This document shows, piece after piece, positions 1 to 10,011 of a DNA stretch of 23,172 nucleotides. Position 1 is the stretch's first letter. Each line of letters begins with the position of its first letter. The stretch comes from a virus: the IMG/VR virus record IMGVR_UViG_3300017776_000200, positions 1 through 23,172 of that record; one strand, written 5' to 3'. Position numbers and translations under genes: made by a program. The notes below the pieces were generated by a model. It saw nothing but the letters and a program-made list of their open reading frames with translations. It did not search any database and was not told where the DNA came from.

Positions 1-187
1 AGCTAGTGCATTTGGTGGATCATTAGGCAGAGATGCATCTATGATTAATGCTTATGAAGCTAAAGCAGAAAGACAAATTATTAGAGCAAGAAATATAGCA
101 TCTCTAGAAACTACTACTAAAAAGTTAAATACTACTAGATTTATAGCTGAAAGAAGGAGCAGTCGAAGTGGACTTGTTAATTACTAA
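1..187 (+). CDS. C-terminal end of an upstream virion gene (partial)
   Basis: An open frame runs from base 2 to a TAA at 185-187 and gives the last 61 residues of a protein that begins outside the window. The visible part is helical, polar and rich in Ala, Arg, Lys and Ser, ending in RSGLVNY. Its stop overlaps the next ATG as TAATG, the junction style of the whole left arm, which supports a real gene. In T7-like phages the gene just before the gp12-like tail tubular protein is usually the gp11-like tail tubular protein A (adaptor). That is a positional guess only, since too little sequence is visible to recognise a domain. Confidence 0.6.
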   Translation, partial: ASAFGGSLGRDASMINAYEAKAERQIIRARNIASLETTTKKLNTTRFIAERRSSRSGLVNY

Positions 188-2403
188 TGCCAAGAAAAGT
201 CAGACAAGTATTTACCAACTTTTCAGCTGGAGAACTTAATCCTCTATTAAACGCTAGAACAGATGCTAAAGCATACTTTGAAGGTGCTAGACAATGTAAG
301 AACTGGTATCTCTTAGATGAAGGTGGTGTTATGCGTAGACCAGCAACGCAATTTACAGCAGAATTACCAGCAGAATCTAGAATAATTCCATTTATATTTG
401 CAGAAGATGAAGTAGCTATATTTGCATTATCAAACAATAGATTAGATGTTTATAACTCTAGTGGTACAGCAATAGCTAGTAATATTACTTCAAACTGTAA
501 CTGGACTACAGCACAATTATTTGAATTAAGTTATGCTCAGTTTGCTGATACAGTTTTTATTTGTCATAGAAGTAATCCTATAGTTCAAATCAAAAGAACT
601 GCAGCCTCTACTTTTGCAGTTAGTTTATATACATTTGAAGAAGATGATAGTGTAAGTGTAGGTGGAGCAAACAAGACACTACAACCATTTTATAAATATG
701 CAGATACTGCTATTACAGTTACTTTATCTGCTCACGCTACTGGCACAGGAAGAACATTAACAGCTAGTGCTAATGCTTTTAGTGCTAGTTATGTAAACAC
801 ATATTTAACAGTAAATAATAAACAAGTTTTTGTAACTGGATATACAAGTGCTACTGAAGTAACTGTTACTGTTTTAGAAGATACAGTTACTACTGGGCCT
901 CATGCTGATTGGCAAGAACAATTAATATCTACTGTTAGAGGATTTCCACAAGCAGTTACATTTCACGATAATAGACTTTGGTTTGGTGGTGTTAGAGATA
1001 ATCCTTCAGTTATTATTGCTTCTGAAATAGGTGGGTATTTTAGTTTTGATTTAGGAACAGGATTAGCTAATGAAGCTATTAATGTAAACATTACAGCTGA
1101 TACAGTAAACGAAATTAGACATTTAATATCTGGTAGAAACTTACAAATTTTTACAGATTCAGGTGAGTATTATATTCCTCAAAGTAATGACAGTGCTATT
1201 ACACCAGCTAGTATAGCATTCCTTAGACAAACACCTTATGGATGTAATAGATCAAGACCAATACCTTTTGATGGTGCTACAATATTTACATCTAAAAATG
1301 GTAAATCAATTCGTGAGTTCGTTTTTTCTGATTTAGAACAAGCTTATAAATCAAATAGTATTTCTGTACTTTCATCTCAAGTAATTGATAATCCTAAAGA
1401 TATTACAATGATGACTGGTAACGAAGAAAGACCAGAGCAATTTGCTTTTTTTTTAAATAGTGGAACTAATTTAAATGGTCAAATAGCTATTTTTCACAGT
1501 ATTAGAGATGAGAAAATAGCTGGTTGGACTATTTGGAATACTAAAACAAATGATAAATTTCACAGTATTACATCTATTAATGAATTTTTATTTGTAGTTA
1601 CTAAAAGAATATTACCATCAGGAACTAAATATTTATTAGAAAAATTTGGTAATGATGATTCTATAACTTTAGACTGTAGTACAACAACAACTGTATTTCA
1701 AAAAGGAACACCATTAGTCAAAGGTGGTAGTCAAACTGGTAGTAGTTTAATTATTGATGGAATTACTACTGCACCATCTATTCTTGAAACATTTACTATA
1801 GCTGGGAATGCTACTGAATATGCAATTCAAGCTGTAACACAATTAGGAAGTAATGAATATAGATTACAATTAGATAAAGATTTAGCAGCAACTCCAACAA
1901 ATAATGCTGTAATTACAATAGTAAAAGGTTTTATTCATACTGTTAATAGTATTTATGAACCAACTAATGTTGTAGAAGCTGTTTTTGGAAACGGTGCATT
2001 AGGTTCTTATACAGTAGATAGTAATAACAGAATTACTCTAAATAATGCTCCTCAAATTACTGGTGTTAGAGTAGGATATAACTTTACACCGATATTAGAA
2101 ACAATGCCTATTGATAAAGAAATTGATACTGGGCCATTGACAGGACAACCAAGAAGGATTAATAAAGCTATAATAGATATTTCTGGAGGATTAGATGTAA
2201 CTATGAAAGCTGCTGATTTAACTTCTAAAGAATTAATAATACAACAAGCCGATTTTACTATAGGTAGTGATTTATCATCTTCTGGTGGTAAAAAAGAATT
2301 TACCTTTTTAGGATATAGTAAATCACCAACAATAACAATATCGCAAGATAGCCCATTACCATTAAAGGTATTAGGTTTAGCAATGGAGATACAGTTCGCA
2401 TGA
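187..2403 (+). CDS. Tail tubular protein B (T7 gp12-like nozzle)
   Basis: This 738-residue protein is probably the tail nozzle that forms the distal end of the short tail. The N-terminus carries the characteristic signature of the family: FSAGELNPLL at residues 12-21, R24-x-D26, Y30, then C-x-N at 37-39, GG at 46-47 and RRPATQF at 50-56. T7 gp12 is 794 residues, so the length fits. The rest is beta-rich with many Thr/Val/Ile alternations, as expected for a propeller-like tail protein. It starts in a TAATG overlap with the preceding gene and ends in an ATGA overlap with the next. Position directly before a gp14-sized protein supports the call. No clear Shine-Dalgarno lies at the usual distance, so translation is probably coupled to the upstream frame. 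Confidence 0.88.
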   Translation: MPRKVRQVFTNFSAGELNPLLNARTDAKAYFEGARQCKNWYLLDEGGVMRRPATQFTAELPAESRIIPFIFAEDEVAIFALSNNRLDVYNSSGTAIASNITSNCNWTTAQLFELSYAQFADTVFICHRSNPIVQIKRTAASTFAVSLYTFEEDDSVSVGGANKTLQPFYKYADTAITVTLSAHATGTGRTLTASANAFSASYVNTYLTVNNKQVFVTGYTSATEVTVTVLEDTVTTGPHADWQEQLISTVRGFPQAVTFHDNRLWFGGVRDNPSVIIASEIGGYFSFDLGTGLANEAINVNITADTVNEIRHLISGRNLQIFTDSGEYYIPQSNDSAITPASIAFLRQTPYGCNRSRPIPFDGATIFTSKNGKSIREFVFSDLEQAYKSNSISVLSSQVIDNPKDITMMTGNEERPEQFAFFLNSGTNLNGQIAIFHSIRDEKIAGWTIWNTKTNDKFHSITSINEFLFVVTKRILPSGTKYLLEKFGNDDSITLDCSTTTTVFQKGTPLVKGGSQTGSSLIIDGITTAPSILETFTIAGNATEYAIQAVTQLGSNEYRLQLDKDLAATPTNNAVITIVKGFIHTVNSIYEPTNVVEAVFGNGALGSYTVDSNNRITLNNAPQITGVRVGYNFTPILETMPIDKEIDTGPLTGQPRRINKAIIDISGGLDVTMKAADLTSKELIIQQADFTIGSDLSSSGGKKEFTFLGYSKSPTITISQDSPLPLKVLGLAMEIQFA

Positions 2404-2933
2404 GTAGTCAAGCAATAGCAGCAACATTAATGTTAATATCAGCTGGTATTACAGCTGTAGGTACGATTTCATCTATGAAATCACAACAAGCTGCATTAAA
2501 TAGAGAAAAATATAGATTAGAAACAGAATCAAAAATGGCTGCATTAGCAGCAGCACAAGAAGAAAATGCAAGAAGGCAGTACTCTGAAAAAGAAAAAGCC
2601 AATAACCTAGCGTATCAATCTATAGCTGGATATGCAGATGATAGTATGTCTTTTCTAAATATGAATAAACAAATTATACAAAATAGAAATAAAGATATAG
2701 CTGATATCAGACTTATGGGGAAATCAGTTAATTTAAAATATAGACAAATGGCATTCGAAAACCAAGCTAGAATGGAAGCAGTAACATTTGGTGGTTATAC
2801 TTCTGCTATAGCTAGTTTAGTAAATGGTTATGGAAATTATAAATATTATGGATCAACAAGCACTAATACTAAAAGTACATATAAAACACCAACAAATGAA
2901 AACTTTGATCCTAGTTATGGAAGCGATTATTAA
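2400..2933 (+). CDS. Internal virion protein, gp14-like
   Basis: This 177-residue protein opens with a hydrophobic stretch at about residues 4-24 (IAATLMLISAGITAVGTISS). A long helical, Ala/Glu/Lys/Gln-rich segment follows at about 28-70, then a Tyr/Gly/Ser/Thr-rich tail. T7 gp14, the first ejection protein that inserts into the outer membrane, is 196 residues and occupies the same position after gp12. Size, N-terminal membrane-active segment and context all agree, though no residue-level family motif is visible. It overlaps the upstream stop by four bases (ATGA) and the downstream start as TAATG. Confidence 0.68.
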   Translation: MSSQAIAATLMLISAGITAVGTISSMKSQQAALNREKYRLETESKMAALAAAQEENARRQYSEKEKANNLAYQSIAGYADDSMSFLNMNKQIIQNRNKDIADIRLMGKSVNLKYRQMAFENQARMEAVTFGGYTSAIASLVNGYGNYKYYGSTSTNTKSTYKTPTNENFDPSYGSDY

Positions 2934-5095
2934 TGGCATTAACATCAGGCGAAAAACAAAATAAAGCAACAGTAAGCTCTATACAGAGCAGAATGGGCGT
3001 AGTAGATGCAGCTAATGTAGGGAATCCTTTAGGATTAGCAGCTGAAGGTGCATCTAAGGTATTAGATGTATTTGCAGAACGTCAAGCTAATATAGAAGAA
3101 GTATCTTGGAAAACAGATTTTAAATTAAAAAGTAGACAAGCATTATTAAATCTTTCAAGAGTACATTTTGAAGATCCTGATGGTTTTACAAAAGCAACTA
3201 ATAGCTATAGAGATTCTCTTGTTAATGAAGCTCCTAATAGATTTAAAAATTATGCAAAAGAATTTATAGGGAATATTGCATTTGAATATGGAGATCAAAT
3301 TTGGCAAGAAGCTAAATCACAAAAAACTATATTAGAAATTAGTAATTGGTCAAATAATTATAAAGATTTTATAGCACAAAGAAATTCAATTATAATGACT
3401 AAACCACCTAGTGATTTTCAAGATTACTGGACACAAAGTTTATTACCTGAAATGGCAGATACTATGGCTGATTATGAAAAGTTATATAATTCATATGATG
3501 CAAGTATACAATCACAACTAGCATCACAAAAAGGATTTGGAACGCCAGAAGAATTTAATAAAGCATTAGAATTAGGTTTTGAAACACAAAGATTAATTAG
3601 TTTAACAGCTAAGGATTTAAACAATGCACAAGCATTAGATACAGCATACATACAACAAATGGGTGGAATACCAGATAACTATGAAACAGAAGTTTCTAAA
3701 GTTTTAAAACAATATCAACTATGGGGAACAAAATATATAGATAAACCTAATCACGATACAGATGATGCTAGTGTATATGTAAATACTAATAGAGAAGATA
3801 GAGCTGGTATTATTACAAGTGTAGAAAAATACATAGATTCATGGAATGTTGTAAATGAAAAGAATATAAAAAAACAAGATATAATATTAAGTCAAGATAA
3901 AGAAGTAGTAGTGCAAAGCACTGTTGCTGAAATAGAAGATGGATTTACTAAATCTACTGAAGAAATAAGAGTAATAGCAATTAATAATAATTTAACACAA
4001 GATCAACTTGATAGATTAATAGATATAAATACTTTAACATTACAAGTTCAAGACCTATCTGGACAAATTAGTTCTTATGGAAAAAACGAATCAGGTAATT
4101 ATCAAGTTAATGCAAATATGACTGAATTTGATGTTAATAGTTTAATTTTTAATAAAACAAAATATTTAAATGATTTAGGTATAGAAATAACACAAGAAGA
4201 ACTAAAAGATAAAGCTATAATGCAACAAATGTTTTCAATTATTTCTACTACTCCTGAATTTGACGATAATATTACACAAAGTGTTTTTAACAATATGGAT
4301 TTATCTACTGTAGTAGCATCAGGAGCAACAGGCAACAATATTGTAACTAATTCATTAGTAGAACTATCTAGGGTATATAGTCAAGTTCCTAGTGTATTAG
4401 AAAACTATTTTAGTAGTATGGATAGTTTTAACTTTGAAGTACAAGCAGATAGACAAGAATTAAGAAATATGGCTGAATTTGCAAATAATCTTTCTAAAAC
4501 AAAAGGTAGACCATTAGCTTTTAGTGATAGTGAAGGTAATAAAAATTTTGCAAACTTAGTAGAATTACATGAAGAATTGCAAAAAGTAGGTAGATTAAAT
4601 ATGAATATAGCAAATCTTACAGAAAAACAAATTAATGATTTAAACTTAGATGTAGGTGAATATGAAAAGCTAATTATAGAAAAATGGGTTAGTAAAACAT
4701 ATCCAGAACAAACTGTACTAGATGAAAAAATTGAATTTATGAATAGCGTTATAGGAGAAAGTGGTACAGACTTTAATAGAATGATGGAAAACTTTTTTGA
4801 AGATCAACAAGAAGATGGCCCATGGTGGGGGTTGGGTTTTGTAGATACAGATTTATTAACTGGTAATAATGAATTTAATATTATGGGTAGAGATAAAGAT
4901 TTACAGCCATCTTTTAATTTAGTTATGCAAGAAGCTGGTGAACAAATATTTGTAAGAGTGGCTAGTATGTTTGATAATCAAACATATAAAGTATTAATGA
5001 CAGAAGATAGTATTAAAAAAGAATTTGAAAAACAATTACCTTACATTCTAAATACTATTAGAACTATGGGTTATGGATATGATGAAAATATATAA
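2933..5095 (+). CDS. Internal virion protein, gp15-like
   Basis: This 720-residue, mostly alpha-helical, acidic protein has frequent Asn/Gln/Glu/Lys and no signal peptide or membrane segment. T7 gp15, the ejection protein forming the periplasmic part of the DNA channel, is 747 residues and has the same place between gp14 and gp16. I recognise no catalytic motif. A Trp-rich, Gly-rich patch lies at about residues 625-640 (PWWGLGF). Start and stop are both TAATG overlaps with neighbours, placing it in the coupled virion operon. The function is inferred from length and order, not from a recognised domain. Confidence 0.62.
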   Translation: MALTSGEKQNKATVSSIQSRMGVVDAANVGNPLGLAAEGASKVLDVFAERQANIEEVSWKTDFKLKSRQALLNLSRVHFEDPDGFTKATNSYRDSLVNEAPNRFKNYAKEFIGNIAFEYGDQIWQEAKSQKTILEISNWSNNYKDFIAQRNSIIMTKPPSDFQDYWTQSLLPEMADTMADYEKLYNSYDASIQSQLASQKGFGTPEEFNKALELGFETQRLISLTAKDLNNAQALDTAYIQQMGGIPDNYETEVSKVLKQYQLWGTKYIDKPNHDTDDASVYVNTNREDRAGIITSVEKYIDSWNVVNEKNIKKQDIILSQDKEVVVQSTVAEIEDGFTKSTEEIRVIAINNNLTQDQLDRLIDINTLTLQVQDLSGQISSYGKNESGNYQVNANMTEFDVNSLIFNKTKYLNDLGIEITQEELKDKAIMQQMFSIISTTPEFDDNITQSVFNNMDLSTVVASGATGNNIVTNSLVELSRVYSQVPSVLENYFSSMDSFNFEVQADRQELRNMAEFANNLSKTKGRPLAFSDSEGNKNFANLVELHEELQKVGRLNMNIANLTEKQINDLNLDVGEYEKLIIEKWVSKTYPEQTVLDEKIEFMNSVIGESGTDFNRMMENFFEDQQEDGPWWGLGFVDTDLLTGNNEFNIMGRDKDLQPSFNLVMQEAGEQIFVRVASMFDNQTYKVLMTEDSIKKEFEKQLPYILNTIRTMGYGYDENI

Positions 5096-6642
5096 TGACT
5101 AGAGAATTAGTAAAATATCCTATGTTTAAAACTTATATGTCAAAAGGTTTATCAGAAGATGAAATTAAAACAGATGCAACACTGACTATAGTTAATAGAG
5201 GATTAAATATGACTGATGGAGAAAGAGCAGCACTTGGATTAAGTTCTGATTTTTTTACAGCTGAAAATATACTAGGTCTTATGGATAACAAAAGAATTAG
5301 ATTTGATTATGATGCAACAAGTATAGGTGATCCAACATATAGAATATCTATGGATTTAGATGGAGATGGAATATTTATGGCATTAAATAATCCTAATAAT
5401 CCAGAATCAGGGTTTAAACCTGAAGCTAATAGAGAATTAAATGCATCATTAACATTATCTGGTGTTAGATCAGACTTCCAAAATACAGCATGGCAAAATT
5501 GGAAAAGTCAAAATATTAAAGCAGATACATTTTTCAAAACATATGGATTTGCAAATATAGAAGAACAACCATTAGTTATGCAAACATTAAAAGGTATGTT
5601 TAACCTTGTGTATAATGGATATAACAAAGGTAAAAATGGAATAGAAGATTTAGGTAGAATGTTTAATGATATTGAATGGCTACCTGATGTTAGTATTGAT
5701 ATGAATACTGTAGAAAGACAATTACAAGAAAATCAAATTGCTTTTCTAACATATCAACAACAAAAAGAAGCTGGAGTATTTGATGATAATCTAGCTACAC
5801 AATTTTCAGGCAAGGAGCAAACAGCTATGGGATATCAAAATACAGCAACAAACTTATTAATGGACACTATTAACAAACAAGAAGGTGGTTTCTATGCACA
5901 AGCATATGATTCTGGTTTTACAGGAAATAGAAACAAAACATTTAATGTTGGTACTAGAGCTGGTGGTGGTGGCCCAGTAGAAATGGTTACTGAAGGTAGT
6001 AAAATACAAAAAGCAGAATATGATCTTATGATGTCAGAAAATGGTGATCCTACTATTGGTACTGGATTATCGTTAAAAGATCCAACTGTTAAATCTCAAT
6101 TAACAGAACTTGGTTACGATATTGACAAGTTATTAACTGGTGAACAAACAATTACTAGAGAAGATAACAACATTGTTATGATGAAAATGTTAGATGATAA
6201 ATTAAAATTAGTACAAAGTATTACTGGTATAGATGATTTAGCATCAAATAAAAACGCATACTTAACTGTAGCTCTAGTTAAATTAGCATATAACAGTTCT
6301 TCATGGATTGGGCCAAGATTTCAAAAAGCATTAAATCAGTTTATTAAAACTGGTGATATGAAATACATTGGTAGTTTTGGAAGTTATAAAGAAGGCACAG
6401 ATGAGTTTTACTCAGGTGCAACTGCTGCTGGTGTTAAACAATATGAACCAGCATTGTTAAATGAATTATGGAATGATGCAGAAGGACAAGCTGCAATAGG
6501 ATATGGTGGATTTAGAACTATGATGAGAGATGTAGCAGAATATATTACTGCATGGTCACAAGGTCAAATGACTTATTTTCCTGATTTACAAGTTACAACA
6601 TCACCACAAATACAAAAAAAGAATAAATCTATATTAGACTAG
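5095..6642 (+). CDS. Ejection-complex protein with GH24 lysozyme-like domain
   Basis: This 515-residue protein lies between the gp15-like and gp16-like genes. Residues about 257-400 resemble a GH24 (T4-lysozyme-type) muramidase: KQEGG with candidate catalytic E263, AYDS with D272, then GDPTIGTG with T320. After these come an ITREDNN segment and a VALVKLAYN helix like the ALVSLAYN helix of the family. The E, D and T triad order and the TIGxG motif fit, but about 45 residues (Gly-rich, GTRAGGGGP) separate D272 from T320, far more than in T4 lysozyme. The N-terminal 250 residues are unrecognised. The likely job is local peptidoglycan opening during DNA injection; T7 does this with a transglycosylase domain at the N-terminus of gp16. 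The enzymatic call rests on motif reading and could be a degenerate fold. Confidence 0.62.
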   Translation: MTRELVKYPMFKTYMSKGLSEDEIKTDATLTIVNRGLNMTDGERAALGLSSDFFTAENILGLMDNKRIRFDYDATSIGDPTYRISMDLDGDGIFMALNNPNNPESGFKPEANRELNASLTLSGVRSDFQNTAWQNWKSQNIKADTFFKTYGFANIEEQPLVMQTLKGMFNLVYNGYNKGKNGIEDLGRMFNDIEWLPDVSIDMNTVERQLQENQIAFLTYQQQKEAGVFDDNLATQFSGKEQTAMGYQNTATNLLMDTINKQEGGFYAQAYDSGFTGNRNKTFNVGTRAGGGGPVEMVTEGSKIQKAEYDLMMSENGDPTIGTGLSLKDPTVKSQLTELGYDIDKLLTGEQTITREDNNIVMMKMLDDKLKLVQSITGIDDLASNKNAYLTVALVKLAYNSSSWIGPRFQKALNQFIKTGDMKYIGSFGSYKEGTDEFYSGATAAGVKQYEPALLNELWNDAEGQAAIGYGGFRTMMRDVAEYITAWSQGQMTYFPDLQVTTSPQIQKKNKSILD

Positions 6643-9600
6643 ATGGGTGAGTTTTCTACAGTAGGAGATATTAGTCAAGCAAAACCTAATATTAGTGGTA
6701 GACCAGATCCAACTGAACCATTAAATTATTTTCAAGATGTAAGAGATGTTGGTGCTGGATGGGCAGACGAAAATATTTTTGGTTTAGCTTTTAAATACAT
6801 TGTAGATGCTTCTGTTGCACAAGATGATACAGAATTTGTTACTGACAAAACATATAACATATTTTTTGATAGACAATTAAAAGGACTTGAGCCTTATATT
6901 GGAAACTTCCTACACAGTAAAAGTAAAAAACATACAAGTAAATTAATTAAAGACTTTATAGAAGATAGTAAAAAAGCAAATGGTTCACCTTCATATATTG
7001 TAGGTAGAGTATTAGGTGGACTAACTGATCCATCAAGTTTGTTTATGTTTACCAAAGCTGGTAGTTTTATGTTTACTGGTACTAGATTAATGAGATCAGG
7101 TAAAGTTGGTGGATTAATAACTACAGAAGAAATGGTTAAACAAGGTTTAAGCACTACAAGAACGTGGGAAGAAACAGCCTTAATATCAGCTAGTGGTTTT
7201 ATATTACCAGCATTATTCCCAGCTATAAACAATAAATTAGCTGGTAAACAGTTTGATGATACGGCTAGTAAGTTAGATAATATGGACACACATTATTCTA
7301 ATAGTCAATATGTAGGTGGTGGTATTTATAAAGAAGGATCTGTTGGTGCTGGTGCTACACAGCCTATAAGAACAGAAGCAGAGTGGATTAAAGCAAATCA
7401 AATTAAACCTACTGGTATGGGTTATCTTGGAGAAAAATCAGGATTTACTCCATTATTTAGAGTGTTAGATAAAGGTGGATTAGAAGAACAAGATTTTATT
7501 ACTACAGTATTAGAAAATCCATTACTAACTAAAGGTAACTTTGAAGGCGTACCTTCTGCTCCTACTATTGAAAGAAAAATTAAATCAAGACATTACATGA
7601 TTAAAATAAGTGATGATGCAGTTATGTCTGAATATAATGCTTATTTAAAAAGATTAGGTAAAAACGAACAAAAATTTTTAGAAAAAGTTGTTAATACTAA
7701 AATTGGTACAGGACTTGATAAAACTGGTGTTATGACACCGAGAGAGTTTTCTTCAGCTGTTACAAGAGCTAGACTAAATCCAGATGCACCAGCTATTCCT
7801 GAAGTAAAAGCAGCTGCAAAACATACAGAAGATTTGTTTTATGCTCCATTAGGTAAAGAATATCAAGAAAGTGGTATTTCTATAGCATGGCATAAATATC
7901 AAATTGATAGACTTGATATGTTTATTAAACAAATGGATGGTAGTATTGAAGGTAGAAAAGCAGTTACAAATAAGAAAAAACTACAAAAACTAGAAGATTT
8001 AATAGTATTAAGAAGAAAGCTTAAAGCTAAATTAACTTTAATGGAAACTAAAGGTATTCATCTTAGAAAAAATTACATTAACCCATTATATAAAAGAGAT
8101 GCTATTGATGCTAATCCAGAACTATTTAAACAAATAATGAGAGAAGAATTAGAAAAGTTAGCTGCAAGAAATCCGTCATTATTAAAAAAAAGCCCTAATA
8201 TGACAAAAGCACAAGAAGAAGCATGGATGATGAAAAATGGAAATTCTCCAGATATTATTGATGATATTATAGAATCATTTATGCAGTATCAACCTACTCT
8301 TAGACTTAGACAAATTGATGACGTATTAAATGAAATACCAGAAGAAGCATTGGGAGAAGTTAATAAAATATCTAGTAGATTTCTAGGTAGAGATTTAAAT
8401 ATTGATTATACTAGATTAATGAAAGAAGGATTTATGGAAGATGATATAATGCTTCTACAAAGACATTACTTTAATCAAGTAGTTCCTGACATAGAATTAA
8501 CAAAAGTATTTGGTGATCCTATGGGATATGGAACACGTTGGTCACCAGATAACAGTTATCAACAAGGTATAATACAAATTAGTGATGAAATGCTAAGAAA
8601 AAACAAAAAGTACGATATGTATTATAATCAAAGATTTGATGAAAATGCTTTGCCATTAAGTAGTTTTTTAACAAAACAACAAATTAAAAATCTACAAGAT
8701 ATAGATGCTTCTATACATTTAGTTAGAGGAACATATGGTTTGCCTTATGATCCTAATAGAACCTTTAGTAGAGGTTTAAGAATGATGAAATTATACAATG
8801 CTACTACTATGCTTACTGGTATAGCACAAGTAGTAGATACAGCTAGATTAGTTATGATTAATGGTATGACTAAAACATTTAAAATACAAACTGAAATGTT
8901 TCAAAGTGGTATGGCTAAAGAAATATTAAAGATGTCTAAAAACTCTACACAATTAGGTGGTGAAGCTTTAGACATGATAGATAGCTCAAGAGCTATGGGT
9001 ATGTATGGATTAGAAGATGCATTCGGTGTATTTAATAAAATGGAAAGAGGTATGAGTAAAGTAGGTAATGTTTATTTTACATTCTTAAATGCAAGTAACC
9101 CTTGGAATGCCTCAGTTAAAACAATGGCTGGATTCTTTAATGGTACTAGAATAATAGAAAATGTAGAAAAAATAGCATTAGGTAAACCTATTTCTAAATT
9201 AAATAGAGCTAGAATGAACTTCTTAGGTATTACAGATGATATTGCTAGAGAAATATATAAACAATATCAAAAACATGGTGTAGGTAAAAATGGTAAAATA
9301 TCTAGTAAAGCAGATGGAAATGAATTTAAACATATGCGTGTAGCTAATAGTGATGCTTGGGATGACACACCTAAAGCAAAAGAAGCTGCTGAAATATATC
9401 ATCAAGGATTATCTAAACAAGTTAATGTAGATATTGTTACTCCAAGTAAAGGAGATGTACCATTATGGGCCAATACAGAAATGGGTGGTGCTATATCACA
9501 ATTTAAAAAATTTGGTGCAGCGGCTACACAAAGAATGTTAATGCGTGGATTACAAGAAAAAGACACAAATTTTATGCAAGGTATATTGTTGTTAATGGCT

Positions 9601-10011
9601 GGTGGTATGATGGTAGATGCCTTTAGACAAAAACAATTTGGTAGAGATTATAGTAAGAAACCACTTGGTCAAAAATTAGTAGATGGATTTGATAGATCAG
9701 GTTTAGGTGGTATTTTTTCAGATATTAATAATGCTATTGAAAGATTAGGTAATAATGAAATTGGTTTAAGACCATTATTAGGTGGTAAAAAACCATACGG
9801 CACTTACAAAGATATATTAAATAATCCTATTCCTGATGTATTAGGGCCAACAGCTAGTCAAATATCTAATATATCAGATATTATGTGGACATGGGGTACA
9901 GGTAAGTACAATCATCACACAGCTCGTAATGTGCGTAGACTAGTACCATTCCAGAATGTATGGTTTTTGGATTCACTATTTGATAAATTAGAAAAAAATG
10001 TATTAAGATAA
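6643..10011 (+). CDS. Large internal virion protein, gp16-like
   Basis: This is the largest protein of the window, 1122 residues, in the T7 gp16 position (gp16 is 1318 residues). It is helical and basic. Small-residue hydrophobic stretches occur near residues 175-195 (ISASGFILPALFPAI) and about 979-993 (GILLLMAGGMMVDAF), suitable for membrane insertion during ejection. The C-terminus near 1097-1116 reads RLVPFQNVWFLDSLFD, a pattern I associate with the C-termini of gp16-type internal core proteins. No lysozyme or transglycosylase motif is visible at the N-terminus; that role seems moved to the preceding gene. The start ATG directly follows the upstream TAG, and the next gene begins right after its TAA. 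Confidence 0.75.
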   Translation: MGEFSTVGDISQAKPNISGRPDPTEPLNYFQDVRDVGAGWADENIFGLAFKYIVDASVAQDDTEFVTDKTYNIFFDRQLKGLEPYIGNFLHSKSKKHTSKLIKDFIEDSKKANGSPSYIVGRVLGGLTDPSSLFMFTKAGSFMFTGTRLMRSGKVGGLITTEEMVKQGLSTTRTWEETALISASGFILPALFPAINNKLAGKQFDDTASKLDNMDTHYSNSQYVGGGIYKEGSVGAGATQPIRTEAEWIKANQIKPTGMGYLGEKSGFTPLFRVLDKGGLEEQDFITTVLENPLLTKGNFEGVPSAPTIERKIKSRHYMIKISDDAVMSEYNAYLKRLGKNEQKFLEKVVNTKIGTGLDKTGVMTPREFSSAVTRARLNPDAPAIPEVKAAAKHTEDLFYAPLGKEYQESGISIAWHKYQIDRLDMFIKQMDGSIEGRKAVTNKKKLQKLEDLIVLRRKLKAKLTLMETKGIHLRKNYINPLYKRDAIDANPELFKQIMREELEKLAARNPSLLKKSPNMTKAQEEAWMMKNGNSPDIIDDIIESFMQYQPTLRLRQIDDVLNEIPEEALGEVNKISSRFLGRDLNIDYTRLMKEGFMEDDIMLLQRHYFNQVVPDIELTKVFGDPMGYGTRWSPDNSYQQGIIQISDEMLRKNKKYDMYYNQRFDENALPLSSFLTKQQIKNLQDIDASIHLVRGTYGLPYDPNRTFSRGLRMMKLYNATTMLTGIAQVVDTARLVMINGMTKTFKIQTEMFQSGMAKEILKMSKNSTQLGGEALDMIDSSRAMGMYGLEDAFGVFNKMERGMSKVGNVYFTFLNASNPWNASVKTMAGFFNGTRIIENVEKIALGKPISKLNRARMNFLGITDDIAREIYKQYQKHGVGKNGKISSKADGNEFKHMRVANSDAWDDTPKAKEAAEIYHQGLSKQVNVDIVTPSKGDVPLWANTEMGGAISQFKKFGAAATQRMLMRGLQEKDTNFMQGILLLMAGGMMVDAFRQKQFGRDYSKKPLGQKLVDGFDRSGLGGIFSDINNAIERLGNNEIGLRPLLGGKKPYGTYKDILNNPIPDVLGPTASQISNISDIMWTWGTGKYNHHTARNVRRLVPFQNVWFLDSLFDKLEKNVLR

